DNA from: Bacteroidota bacterium
Lineage (GTDB): Bacteria > Bacteroidota > Bacteroidia > Bacteroidales > Cfx3-03
Assembly (NCBI GenBank): GCA_013390605.1
Contig: JACAUB010000001.1
Coordinates: 4,437,516 to 4,501,515, forward strand
Direction: 5' to 3'
DNA: 64,000 bases
Positions within the stretch are counted from its first letter, which is position 1, and each line of letters starts with the position of its first letter. Shown in pieces: positions 26,271 to 36,282 of the stretch. A program made the translations under genes and the position numbers. The notes beneath the pieces are model-generated. The model had not been told where the DNA came from and searched no databases. It saw nothing but the letters and a program-made list of their open reading frames with translations.

Positions 26271-29200
26271 ATGAATAATATTTTAAGAAAGATATATAAA
26301 TTGTTTTTCCTGCTTGCTTTGTTTCTATTGCAATCAGGCTATTTATCTGCACAACAGGACAGAACAATTACAGGAACTATCATCGACTCACGAACAAAGG
26401 AACCTATTGTAGGTGCGGTTGTTGCTGAAAGAGGTACAACCTATGGGGTTGCTACCAATGAAAAAGGTGCTTTTTCGTTGAAGATCAAAAAATTTCCTGC
26501 CAAACTCATTGCCAGCTTTATTGGTTACGAAAGTCAACGAATCAATGCTTTTGGCGGAGAACCCGTGCATATAGCACTGGCTGCAAATGCTAAAAGACTT
26601 GACGAGGTTGTTATTACCGGATATAGCACACAGGAAAGAAAAGCCATCAGTGGTTCAATCGTTACGCTCAATGCGGCTGAAGCCTTGAAGGACATTCCTT
26701 CTTCTAGTTTTAACCAACTACTTCAGGGAAAAACGACAGGGGTACAAGTTCTTTCAAATTCAGGAGTGCCGGGAGGTGGCATCACGTTCCAGGTTCGCGG
26801 TAGTAACTCAATCAATGCAGCTACACAGCCTTTGTATATTGTGGATGGGGTGTTTGTTAGCAGCAGCGATCCTATTCGCACAGGACTGGGCAATCAGGCG
26901 GCTTCTAATCCACTGGCAGATATTAATCCATCTGATATTGAAAATCTGGTTATCCTGAAAGATGCCAATGCAACAGCTATTTATGGATCGCTTGGTGCTA
27001 ATGGTGTAATTATTATCACCACCAAACGAGGAAAACTGAATTCAAAGGCCAAAATAGACCTGAACATTTCGCATGGTTGGTCTACGGCCATCAACAAATT
27101 TAAGGTTACAAATGGTCCGGAGACAGCAACGTTGGCGAACGAAGCTGTGCTAAATACGGCAATTGACAAAGGATTAGCTCCTTCGTCTGTTGTTTTGCCC
27201 TTCCCATCGCCATCAACACAGCCAACGTATGATCGCATCAGCGATTTATTCAGGACGGCAGCAACTTCAAATTATGAACTTTCGGCTCAGGGAGGTACTG
27301 CAAAAAGCACTTATTATGTCGGGTTTGGTTACCTAAAACAGGAATCGATCGTTAAGCCTTCAGGTTTTGAACGCTACACAGGGAGGGTTAATTATGATAA
27401 CTATCTAACGGACAAGTTGAAAATTGGAACTAGTTTAAACTTTACCCATACTTATCGTAATGTAAGTAGTAATGACAATAACCCACAGGGGGTTATCAAT
27501 TCGGCACTATTCGTAAGGTCGTATCTTCCGATTTATAATGCGGATGGAAGTTATGCGCGATACGGAAGTTTCGATAACCATATTGCACTCATCAATAATC
27601 TTGACAACAATGCGTATGGATGGAGAACGATTGGTAATGTATATGCTGAATACGCCATTCTGCCTGAGTTAAAATTTCGTAGTACCTGGAGTATCGATAA
27701 TAACAATGTTTTTGAAAACAATTATGCGAATACCCTAATCAGTGCAGGTGTATCTACTAACGGGGCAGCAAATTCGTACGACACCAAGAATATTACGTAT
27801 ACCAGCGAACAGGTACTAACTTATATCAAGTCATTTGGTGCAAACAAAAAACACAGTATCAATGCATTGATTGGTAATACCCTGAATACGGTGCAGGAAC
27901 AGTTGACAAGTGCATCGGGAACCGGATTTGCAACTAACGATTTGAAAGATATTTCGGTAGCAGCTACCCGATCAGGATCTTCATCGTATGCACAGAGCGA
28001 TTTGGTTTCGTTCTTTGGAAAAGCCAGTTATACTTACGATAATAAATATACTATTGACGGAAGTATCAGAGCTGATGGTTCATCGAAGTTCGGAAAGAAC
28101 AACCGTTGGGGGTATTTTCCATCAACCGGTATTACCTGGCATGCAAGTCAGGAGGATTTTATCAAGAAGCTGGGGATCTTCGACGATCTGAAACTCAGGG
28201 CAAGTGCAGGTTATTCGGGTAACCAAAATGGGATTGGTGCTTATTCGGCATTGGGATTATGGTCAGCCGGTTACAATTACTTAGAGACGGCCGGTACGGC
28301 TCCTTCGCAATTGGCAAATCCTGATCTGACCTGGGAAACTACACGCCAGATAGACTTCGGTACTGAGTTTTCGATTTTGAACAACCGCGTAAATATTGAT
28401 TTCGATTACTACGATAAATACACCTATAACCTGTTGTTGAATGTTCCGGTACCTTATCGCTCGGGCTTTAGCTCTTATCTGCAGAATTATGGTGCAGTGA
28501 GCAATAAAGGATTCGAATTCGCTATCCAGACTATAAACATCAAGAATAACGACTTTACCTGGACCACCGATTTCAACATCTCTTTCAATACAAACCGGAT
28601 CGAAAAGTTAGCATCGGATATCTCACTGGGGGCATCGGGACGAAATATATCCATACTCAGACAGGGCTATGCGATCAATTCATTCCAGTTATATAAACAG
28701 CTCTATGTTGATCCGAATACAGGGAATGCCGTTTATGAAGACGTGAATAAAGATGGGAAGATTACTTCGGCAGACAGACAGATTGTGGGAAATGCATTGC
28801 CTAAATATACGGGCGGCTTAACCAACGAATTAAAGTATAAAAACTTTAGTCTAAATATCTTCGTCTACTTTCAACAAGGAAACAAAATCATGAACATGAA
28901 CGATTTCTTCATGGTACATGGTGGAACACAAAACAACATTGGATTCTTGCCACTTCAGTTGAATAGATGGCAGAAGGTTGGCGACATTACAGATATTCCA
29001 AGAATGACCACTTATAGTGGCGATCCAACAGTAAATGGAGGATCGGCTAATAACTATGGTGGAAATGTTGCAAGTCTTAGTACCCGATATCTGAAGGATG
29101 GTTCATTTATCAGAGTAAAAAACATCTCATTGGGTTACACTATTCCGGCTTCTATTACTGCTAAGCTGCACATCACAAAGTTAAGAGCAAACATTTCTGT

Positions 29201-29345
29201 TTCAAACCTCTTCACTTTCACCAAATATGATGGGCTGGATCCAGAAGTGAGTTCCCAAGGTGGAAACCAAAATACGGCTGGATATGACTGGGCAACTGTT
29301 CCACAACCACGCACCATACAGGTTGGATTAAACGCGACATTTTAA
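26271..29345 (+). CDS. SusC/RagA-family TonB-dependent outer-membrane transporter
   Basis: A 1024-residue TonB-dependent receptor of the SusC type. It has a signal peptide ending LSAQQ, then a carboxypeptidase-regulatory-like domain (about residues 33-110: TGTIIDSRTKEPIVGAVV). The plug follows (about 118-230: EVVITGYSTQERKAISGSI, LQGKTTGVQV, PLYIVDGV, ATAIYGSLGANGVIIITT), then a 22-strand-type barrel ending in an aromatic Phe. There is no N-terminal STN domain, so no anti-sigma signalling is expected. It pairs with SusD 20 nt downstream. Next to a peptidase and cysteine enzymes, the cargo is more likely a peptide or thiol compound than a glycan. Confidence 0.92.
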   Translation: MNNILRKIYKLFFLLALFLLQSGYLSAQQDRTITGTIIDSRTKEPIVGAVVAERGTTYGVATNEKGAFSLKIKKFPAKLIASFIGYESQRINAFGGEPVHIALAANAKRLDEVVITGYSTQERKAISGSIVTLNAAEALKDIPSSSFNQLLQGKTTGVQVLSNSGVPGGGITFQVRGSNSINAATQPLYIVDGVFVSSSDPIRTGLGNQAASNPLADINPSDIENLVILKDANATAIYGSLGANGVIIITTKRGKLNSKAKIDLNISHGWSTAINKFKVTNGPETATLANEAVLNTAIDKGLAPSSVVLPFPSPSTQPTYDRISDLFRTAATSNYELSAQGGTAKSTYYVGFGYLKQESIVKPSGFERYTGRVNYDNYLTDKLKIGTSLNFTHTYRNVSSNDNNPQGVINSALFVRSYLPIYNADGSYARYGSFDNHIALINNLDNNAYGWRTIGNVYAEYAILPELKFRSTWSIDNNNVFENNYANTLISAGVSTNGAANSYDTKNITYTSEQVLTYIKSFGANKKHSINALIGNTLNTVQEQLTSASGTGFATNDLKDISVAATRSGSSSYAQSDLVSFFGKASYTYDNKYTIDGSIRADGSSKFGKNNRWGYFPSTGITWHASQEDFIKKLGIFDDLKLRASAGYSGNQNGIGAYSALGLWSAGYNYLETAGTAPSQLANPDLTWETTRQIDFGTEFSILNNRVNIDFDYYDKYTYNLLLNVPVPYRSGFSSYLQNYGAVSNKGFEFAIQTINIKNNDFTWTTDFNISFNTNRIEKLASDISLGASGRNISILRQGYAINSFQLYKQLYVDPNTGNAVYEDVNKDGKITSADRQIVGNALPKYTGGLTNELKYKNFSLNIFVYFQQGNKIMNMNDFFMVHGGTQNNIGFLPLQLNRWQKVGDITDIPRMTTYSGDPTVNGGSANNYGGNVASLSTRYLKDGSFIRVKNISLGYTIPASITAKLHITKLRANISVSNLFTFTKYDGLDPEVSSQGGNQNTAGYDWATVPQPRTIQVGLNATF

Positions 29346-29365
29346 TTACATAAAAACATTGAGCA

Positions 29366-30715
29366 ATGAAACATTCATTTAAATATATAGCTGGTATAAC
29401 GCTCTTTTTGATAGGTCTGCTTTTCTCTTCGTGCGAAAAGTATCTAACAGAATCACCTTTAAACGCTATCCCTACAGAAAAAGCAATTACGAATGCCGGA
29501 ACAGCAAGAGCTGCTATTATTGGCGCTTACGATGCGGTACAGGGATATTATGCCTCCAATTACCCAACATTGGGAACAATCACGGCCGATAATGTAGTTT
29601 TTAACGGAACACTGAGTCAGTATTTACAATTGGATCAGAACGCCATTCCTACTGATAATGCAATCACTGTACCTGCATATCAGGGTATTTACAAGGCTAT
29701 TAATTCTGCAAATTCAGTTATTGCAGGTATTGCAAGTGTGAAAGATCCATTACTTACTGATGCTGAGAAAAACAAGATACTTGGAGAAGCTTATTTTATT
29801 CGAGCACTTGGTTATTTTGATCTGGCCAGGGGTTGGGGAGGTGTCCAACTACAGTTGAATCCTACTACAAATCTTAGCTCTCTAAAAGGTGTGAAAAGAA
29901 GTACACTGAGTCAAACATATGATCAGGTTCTCGCCGATTTGGTTCAAGCTGAAACGTTTTTGCCTGAGGATGCGACTACACGTAACCGGGCACAAAAGAG
30001 TGCGGTAAGGGCTTTACGAGCCAGACTACACCTCTATCGTGAACAATGGGCAGATGCTGAGACATATGCTACACAGGTAATCAATAATACCAAATATGCG
30101 TTGGTGAAACCTTATAAAACATTTTTCACCGCTCCATTTTTGTCATCTGAATCAGTATTTGAATTAACCTTTTCAGCAAATGACAAAAACAGCTTCTGGA
30201 ATCTTTGGTATCCTAGTTCCTTTGGTGGTCAGTTTACGCTAAAACCATCTAGTGCATTGGTAACAAAATTGAATGATCCAACAATCGGTGGAACCAGAAA
30301 TACCCTTATTGCCGGAACAGGTACCTCGGTATATGGTGTTTTATACAATACCACTTCAGCAAGTACAGATCCTGCCTATGTTATCCGTATTGCAGAACTC
30401 TATCTGATCAGAGCCGAAGCCAGAGCGAAGAAAAGTACCCCCGATTTAGCAGGTGCTATCAGTGATTTGAATGTGATAAGAGCAAGAGCAAATGTCCCAG
30501 CCTTTACCGGAACGACACAAACTCAGGTTATTCAGGCCATCGAAGATGAAAACAGCATTGAGTTCGCATTTGAGTCACACCGCTGGTTCGATTTGGTCCG
30601 TACAAAAAGAGTTGGAGATATTTTAGGTGTGACCAATACAAATTTCTGGCTCTTCCCTATCCCTTACTCCGATGTACTATCTGATCCTGATGTTATACAA
30701 AATCCTGGTTATTAA
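29366..30715 (+). CDS. SusD/RagB-family outer-membrane lipoprotein
   Basis: A surface lipoprotein that lids the SusC barrel and binds the incoming ligand. The signal peptide ends LLFSSC (Cys23). SusD-type TPR helices are visible (AYFIRALGYFDLARGWGGVQL, RALRARLHLYREQWADAETYA), as are the C-terminal family signatures (RIAELYLIRAEARAK, FEFAFESHRWFDLVRTKR). The 449-residue length is at the short end for SusD. Its TAA overlaps an ATG of the peptidase frame. Confidence 0.92.
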   Translation: MKHSFKYIAGITLFLIGLLFSSCEKYLTESPLNAIPTEKAITNAGTARAAIIGAYDAVQGYYASNYPTLGTITADNVVFNGTLSQYLQLDQNAIPTDNAITVPAYQGIYKAINSANSVIAGIASVKDPLLTDAEKNKILGEAYFIRALGYFDLARGWGGVQLQLNPTTNLSSLKGVKRSTLSQTYDQVLADLVQAETFLPEDATTRNRAQKSAVRALRARLHLYREQWADAETYATQVINNTKYALVKPYKTFFTAPFLSSESVFELTFSANDKNSFWNLWYPSSFGGQFTLKPSSALVTKLNDPTIGGTRNTLIAGTGTSVYGVLYNTTSASTDPAYVIRIAELYLIRAEARAKKSTPDLAGAISDLNVIRARANVPAFTGTTQTQVIQAIEDENSIEFAFESHRWFDLVRTKRVGDILGVTNTNFWLFPIPYSDVLSDPDVIQNPGY

Positions 30716-30747
30716 TGATTCACTATTCATATAAAAAGACTTTAAAA

Positions 30748-33333
30748 ATGAAAACGATACGAAATATAATCGCAGCTTTATTCATATTATTTGCAATATC
30801 TGCCCAAGCACAAACAAGTTATTATTTTCCGGATGGAGGAAGTTTTGATCCTTCCATTCCAACACCTGAACAGTTTTTAGGTTATCCTATCGGATCGCAT
30901 TACACGCGCCACGATCAGATTGTAGCTTACCTCAAAGAGTTGGCACGCTTATCAGATAAAATCCATATCCAACAAATCGGAAAGACCTTTGAAGAGCGTC
31001 CACAAGTTATCGCTACCATAACCTCTCCCGAAAACTACAAGAATCTGGAGCAGATCAGACAGGAACATATTACTTCTGTCGATCCTTCAAAACCTGTGTT
31101 GGGAAGTAATTCGCCTGTTGTAGTGTTGCTGGGTTATAGTGTACATGGTGCTGAAACCTCAAGTGGCGAAGCGAGCTTACTTACTGCCTATTATTTGGTT
31201 GCCAACAAAAAAGAAGAAACAACCAACTGGTTAAAAGAGGGGGTGATTTTTATTGATCCAGCTTTGAATCCTGATGGTCGTGACCGTGCCGCAAACTGGC
31301 ATAACGGGTATAAGTCTTTTCCTTCAGTTGCTGATCCATCTGACAAAGAACATAACGAAGAATGGCCTGGAGGTAGAGTAAACCACTACTTGACCGACTT
31401 GAACCGCGACTGGCTAAGTGCATCGCAGCCAGAAACGAAAAATCGTATCGCATTCTTTCACCAATGGTATCCCAATGTGCAAATTGACTTTCATGAAATG
31501 GGGACCAATAGCACTTACTATTTCGAACCCTCTCCTGAAAAGAATCAGAGCCCGATTATCCCTAAAACGACATATGATTTGAATGTAGTACTCGCTAAAT
31601 ATCATGCCCAAGCACTGGATAAAATTGGTTCACTTTACTTTACCAAAGAAGCCTTTGACAATCTATCTCCTATTTACGGATCTACCTATCCTAAATTTTA
31701 TGGTGCTGCAGCCGCAACTTTCGAACAGGGCAGTTCACGGGGACTTTTGCAAGAGAGTGAAACAGGACTGGTAAAATTTTCATTTACTGTCCGTAACCAT
31801 TTGACTACAGGAATAGCAACTGTAAGGGGTGCTGTTGCTGAAAAAGAAAAACTCTTTAAACTGCAAAAAGCCTTTTTTCAATCAGCATTAGATCAGGCAA
31901 AGACTAATACGGCAAAAGCGTATGTATTTGGTGATAGCAAAGACATCTCACTTACACAGGATCTACTTGATTTAGCATTGAGACATCATATTAAAGTTTA
32001 CAATCTTTCTAGCGATATTACCATTGAAGGGAAACATTTTGAAAAGGGAAAGGCCTATATAGTTCCTGCTTCGCAGCCCAACTTTCGAATCGTTCACTCT
32101 GTTTTCGAAGAAACAGCTCCTTTGAAAGACAGTACTTATTACGATAACACTTCATGGTCTATTGCACATGCCTATGGTATTCAATTTGCTAAAGTAATTA
32201 CATCCAGTTTTTCATTGGGCGATCAGATCAACACACTACCTGAAACTAAGGGTGAAGTTGATGGAAAAGCATCGAACTATGCATATCTACTCGACTGGTC
32301 TGATTACAATGCATCGACTGCTCTATATCATCTACTTGAAAAGGGTATAATTGTTAAAGCTACTCAGAAAATTTTTACAGCTAATACTTCCACTGGTATC
32401 AAGGATTTTGGTTATGGCTCGTTAGTAATCCCCATAGCTATCCAAACCATTAGTGGCGATAGTTTGTATAAAATCATCAAGGAAACGGCTAAGTTAGCAA
32501 AGGTAAATTTTACATCAACTAATACTGGCTTTAATGTTCATGGAGTAGATCTTGGTAGTAATAGCATTAAAGGAATTAAGAAACCTAAAGTAGCCATTTT
32601 TACTGGAAACGGTATCAGTGCTTCAGAGGCAGGCCAGGTTTGGTTTTTATTAAATGATCATTTAAACTTGCCAGTAACTAAATTGGATATCAACGGACTA
32701 GCAAGAGCTTCTCTTGATGATTATAATACCATTATTTTAACCAGTGGCAATTTTAATTCGTTAGGGAAAGAAGGTACTGCCAAAATAAAAAACTGGGTAT
32801 CCACAGGAGGTGTTTTGATTACTTTTAGAACAGCAACAGAATGGGCTATCAAAGAAGAACTTGTTAAAGAGAAACTATATGTCGATTCCACATCAGAAAA
32901 AAAATCGGGCGGACAGCGACTTGATTTTGAATTGAAAGATGAAACTGAAACAGCAAAACGTATCAATGGTGGCATATTTCTAGCTGACATTGATATCACA
33001 AACCCAATCGCATTCGGACTACATAACCGGAAGATCTACTTTACAAAAACGGGTACTACTATTCTACAACCGAGTAAAGACAGATATGCCACAATTGCAA
33101 AATATCTACCATCATCGTATATAAGTGGCTATGTATCAAAACAAAATATTACTAAAATCAATAATTCAGCATCGATACTTGCATCGCCATCTGGTAGAGG
33201 TGTTGTGATATTGTTTGCTGAGGATCCAACTTATAGACATTACTGGCATGGTACAGACAGGTTATTAATCAACTCAATATTCTTTGGAAACCAGCTTACA
33301 GGAAGTGGTCGTCAACAAGCAGAAGAAGAATAA
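30748..33333 (+). CDS. secreted M14 zinc carboxypeptidase
   Basis: An 861-residue secreted metallopeptidase with signal peptide MKTIRNIIAALFILFAISAQAQ. The M14 catalytic domain carries the zinc ligands His133 and Glu136 (HGAE) and His249 (DFHE), with Glu326 (TFEQGS) as the likely general base. The C-terminal half (residues about 590-800) resembles a glutamine-amidotransferase-like fold (KVAIFTGNGISASEAGQVWFLLND), as in other large Bacteroidota M14 proteins. It probably trims peptides for uptake by the SusCD pair. The open frame reaches an ATG at 30715 overlapping the susD stop, but the signal peptide favours 30748. Confidence 0.88.
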   Translation: MKTIRNIIAALFILFAISAQAQTSYYFPDGGSFDPSIPTPEQFLGYPIGSHYTRHDQIVAYLKELARLSDKIHIQQIGKTFEERPQVIATITSPENYKNLEQIRQEHITSVDPSKPVLGSNSPVVVLLGYSVHGAETSSGEASLLTAYYLVANKKEETTNWLKEGVIFIDPALNPDGRDRAANWHNGYKSFPSVADPSDKEHNEEWPGGRVNHYLTDLNRDWLSASQPETKNRIAFFHQWYPNVQIDFHEMGTNSTYYFEPSPEKNQSPIIPKTTYDLNVVLAKYHAQALDKIGSLYFTKEAFDNLSPIYGSTYPKFYGAAAATFEQGSSRGLLQESETGLVKFSFTVRNHLTTGIATVRGAVAEKEKLFKLQKAFFQSALDQAKTNTAKAYVFGDSKDISLTQDLLDLALRHHIKVYNLSSDITIEGKHFEKGKAYIVPASQPNFRIVHSVFEETAPLKDSTYYDNTSWSIAHAYGIQFAKVITSSFSLGDQINTLPETKGEVDGKASNYAYLLDWSDYNASTALYHLLEKGIIVKATQKIFTANTSTGIKDFGYGSLVIPIAIQTISGDSLYKIIKETAKLAKVNFTSTNTGFNVHGVDLGSNSIKGIKKPKVAIFTGNGISASEAGQVWFLLNDHLNLPVTKLDINGLARASLDDYNTIILTSGNFNSLGKEGTAKIKNWVSTGGVLITFRTATEWAIKEELVKEKLYVDSTSEKKSGGQRLDFELKDETETAKRINGGIFLADIDITNPIAFGLHNRKIYFTKTGTTILQPSKDRYATIAKYLPSSYISGYVSKQNITKINNSASILASPSGRGVVILFAEDPTYRHYWHGTDRLLINSIFFGNQLTGSGRQQAEEE

Positions 33334-33342
33334 ATCATTTCG

Positions 33343-33397
33343 GTAAAACGCTGGACGATATTGAGGGACAAAATACTGATATCATCCAGCGCTTTAC
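33343..33397 (+). terminator. long hairpin between peptidase and permease genes
   Basis: GTAAAACGCTGGACGATAT pairs with ATATCATCCAGCGCTTTAC with two mismatches (these become G-U pairs on the other strand), loop 17 nt. It probably reduces read-through from the peptidase gene. Confidence 0.55.
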
Positions 33398-33427
33398 ACA
33401 TTTTATGATCCAAATAAACCAACAATA

Positions 33428-34876
33428 ATGCTTAAAAAACCACTGAGTCTTCTGAAAAGAGAGGCTATTGAAACAGGTACAAATACATTAAGCCGGAAAT
33501 TAAATGCGTTCAATTTAATTGCAATTGGTATTGGAGTAATTATTGGGGCAGGTATATTCTCACTTACAGGAATTGCGGCAGCAAACAATACAGGCCCGGC
33601 AGTAACATTATCCTTTCTACTAGCTGCTATAGGTTGTGCCTTTAGTGCGCTATGTTATGCCGAGTTTGCGTCACTTGTTCCGGTATCGGGAAGCGCTTAT
33701 ACATACTCGTATGCTACCTTCGGAGAGTTATTTGCCTGGATTATTGGATGGGACCTGATATTAGAATACTCAATTGGGGCAGCCACGGTGGCCATCAGCT
33801 GGTCGCAATATTTAATCAAATTTCTAGCCAATTATGGGATACATCTTCCTGTTCAATTGGTGCTCTCACCATTTGAAACAACAACACTATCGAATGGATC
33901 AGTGGTACATGGTTATCTAAACCTACCAGCAATTCTTATTGTAGTCGGAATTACATTAGTGATTATAAGAGGTGTACAGGCTTCTGCTTTGTTTAACTCA
34001 ATTATTGTCGTTTTAAAAGTAAGCGTCGTTTTGGTATTTATTGCTTTTGGTTGGCAGTATATTGATCAGGCAAACTATCATCCTTATATTCCCAAAAATA
34101 CCGGAACATTTGGTGAATTTGGTATCAGTGGAATCTTTAGAGGTGCAGGAGTTATTTTTTTTGTTTTTATCGGATTCGATATTGTAGCTACCATGGCACA
34201 GGAGACGAAGAATCCTCAACGAAATATGCCTATTGGCATCATCGGGTCATTGGTTGTTTGTACAGTTCTATTCGTCCTTTTTGGTTATGTAATGACAGGA
34301 TTAGCCAATTACACTGAATTTAAGAATAGTGCGGCCCCGGTTGCTATTGCTATTGAAAAGACGCCCTATGCATGGCTAAGTCCTGCAATTATTCTCGCTA
34401 TTTTAATCGGGTATGTGTCTGTTATATTAGTTGATTTGATGGGTCAGTCGCGTGTATTTTTTACCATGAGTCGCGATGGATTGTTACCAAAGTTGTTCTC
34501 TGTGTTACACTTAAAGTTCCGAACACCTTATAAGTCGAATATTCTATTATGTCTTTTTATTAGTCTATTTGCTGGTTTTGTACCAATAAGTGTTGTAGGC
34601 GAAATGACCAGTATCGGTACTTTGCTTGCCTTTGTTATGGTATGTCTGGGTGTTTTGGTTTTGCGAAAAACACAACCGGATGCACCAAGAGCCTTCAAGA
34701 CACCTTTTGTGCCATATGTGCCGATACTTGGTATCTTAACTTGTGTCGTTATTATGTTTTCGCTTCCTCTTGACACATGGCTCCGTCTGATAGTATGGTT
34801 GTCCATTGGCTTGATCATCTATTATTCATATGGGAAGAAAAAAAGCACATTAAGAAATGATAATGGAGCTGAATAA
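33428..34876 (+). CDS. APC-family amino-acid permease
   Basis: A 482-residue integral membrane transporter of the amino acid-polyamine-organocation superfamily, cationic-amino-acid-transporter-like. LNAFNLIAIGIGVIIGAGIF is the typical first helix, with the conserved GxGIF-type motif. About 12-14 hydrophobic segments are present and the C-terminus is short and basic. The substrate is unknown. Between an M14 peptidase and cystathionine beta-synthase, uptake of an amino acid released by the peptidase (for example a sulfur amino acid) is a reasonable inference. It overlaps the earliest possible start of the next gene. Confidence 0.87.
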   Translation: MLKKPLSLLKREAIETGTNTLSRKLNAFNLIAIGIGVIIGAGIFSLTGIAAANNTGPAVTLSFLLAAIGCAFSALCYAEFASLVPVSGSAYTYSYATFGELFAWIIGWDLILEYSIGAATVAISWSQYLIKFLANYGIHLPVQLVLSPFETTTLSNGSVVHGYLNLPAILIVVGITLVIIRGVQASALFNSIIVVLKVSVVLVFIAFGWQYIDQANYHPYIPKNTGTFGEFGISGIFRGAGVIFFVFIGFDIVATMAQETKNPQRNMPIGIIGSLVVCTVLFVLFGYVMTGLANYTEFKNSAAPVAIAIEKTPYAWLSPAIILAILIGYVSVILVDLMGQSRVFFTMSRDGLLPKLFSVLHLKFRTPYKSNILLCLFISLFAGFVPISVVGEMTSIGTLLAFVMVCLGVLVLRKTQPDAPRAFKTPFVPYVPILGILTCVVIMFSLPLDTWLRLIVWLSIGLIIYYSYGKKKSTLRNDNGAE

Positions 34877-34889
34877 ATTTTGGAAAATT

Positions 34890-36266
34890 ATGAGAACAGA
34901 AACATCAAATAATATATTAGAAACAATAGGAAACACACCTATTGTTGAGATCACGAAATTTGATACCGGTAAGTGCCGGTTATTCTTAAAACTTGAAAAT
35001 CAAAATCCAGGTGGTTCTATTAAAGATCGCGTTGGATTATCCATGATAACAGTTGCTGAGCAACAAGGGAAACTGAAACCCGGCGATACAATCATCGAAG
35101 CTACTGCCGGTAATACGGGTATCGGTCTTGCACTGGTTGCCCGACTGAAAGGCTATAGGATTATTCTTGTTATACCCGATAAAATGAGTCAGGAAAAAAT
35201 TAATCACTTACGGGCACTGGGTGCAGAAATTCTACTCACCAGATCAGATGTGGGCAAAGGTCATCCTGAATATTATCAAGATTATGCACAACGCATAGCC
35301 CGTGAAACAGGAGCATTTTATGTGAATCAGTTTGAAAATCCTGCGAATCCACTAGCACACGAAACGACTACCGGCCCTGAGATCTGGAAGCAGTTAGCAC
35401 ATGACGTAGATGCAGTAGTTGTGGGCGTTGGTTCATCTGGAACAATAACCGGACTGACTCATTTCTTCAAAAAAGTATCTGATAAAATCGAGTTTGTGTT
35501 AGCCGATCCGAAAGGTTCGATATTGGCTGATTATATCAACAAAGGTGTTCTCCGGACAGATGCAGGTTCTTGGTTAGTGGAGGGTATCGGCGAAGATTTC
35601 GTACCTTCAATTGCCGATTTCTCATTGACCAAAAAGGCATACACCATAACCGATAAAGAGAGTTTCGATACGGTAAGGGATTTATTAAAAAACGAAGGTA
35701 TTTTAGCTGGTTCATCATCGGGAACGTTGATCAGTGCTGCCATAAAGTATTGCCAGGAGCAAACTACGCCCAAACGGGTGGTTACTTTTGCTTGCGACAG
35801 TGGAAACAAATACCTCTCCAAAATGTACAACGATTATTGGTTGTTTGATCAGGGACTCACAAAACGGGAGGTTTATGGAGACATACGTGATTTTGTATCA
35901 CGTCGATTTGAAGATGGTGCCATCATAACAGCCGAACCATCCGATACGTTGAAAACTATATATGGTAGGCTGAAGCTCTATGATATTTCACAAATTCCAA
36001 TATTAAAAGGTAATAAGGTTGTAGGTATCATCGATGAATCTGATTTGTTATTGGCACTTTATTCTAACAAATACAACATTAATACTCCGGTAGAAGAAAT
36101 AATGACCAGAACCCTGACCACTATTCTTTATTCAGCAAAAAAGGATGAATTAGCTGAGACACTTAATGCCGGACTAGTAGCTATCGTTGAAGATAAACAC
36201 GGTTATTTCTATGGATTGATAACCCGAATTGATTTCATAAACAGGTTACACTTCAACACCCATTAA
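34890..36266 (+). CDS. cystathionine beta-synthase (PLP enzyme with CBS domains)
   Basis: A PLP-dependent beta-replacement enzyme. The N-terminal catalytic domain begins ILETIGNTPIVEI and carries Lys45 in NQNPGGSIKDRVG. The TAGNTGIG substrate loop and the SSGTITG phosphate-binding loop are present. Two C-terminal CBS domains (from about residue 330: RRFEDGAIITAEPSDTLKTIY... and INTPVEEIMTRTLTTILY) match cystathionine beta-synthase, which joins serine and homocysteine. A plain cysteine synthase lacks these domains. An in-frame ATG at 34857 overlaps the permease; MRTETSNN at 34890 fits the family start better. It is followed 16 nt later by a transsulfuration lyase, giving a two-gene reverse-transsulfuration unit. 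Confidence 0.9.
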   Translation: MRTETSNNILETIGNTPIVEITKFDTGKCRLFLKLENQNPGGSIKDRVGLSMITVAEQQGKLKPGDTIIEATAGNTGIGLALVARLKGYRIILVIPDKMSQEKINHLRALGAEILLTRSDVGKGHPEYYQDYAQRIARETGAFYVNQFENPANPLAHETTTGPEIWKQLAHDVDAVVVGVGSSGTITGLTHFFKKVSDKIEFVLADPKGSILADYINKGVLRTDAGSWLVEGIGEDFVPSIADFSLTKKAYTITDKESFDTVRDLLKNEGILAGSSSGTLISAAIKYCQEQTTPKRVVTFACDSGNKYLSKMYNDYWLFDQGLTKREVYGDIRDFVSRRFEDGAIITAEPSDTLKTIYGRLKLYDISQIPILKGNKVVGIIDESDLLLALYSNKYNINTPVEEIMTRTLTTILYSAKKDELAETLNAGLVAIVEDKHGYFYGLITRIDFINRLHFNTH

Positions 36267-36282
36267 CTTAATTATTTGTATT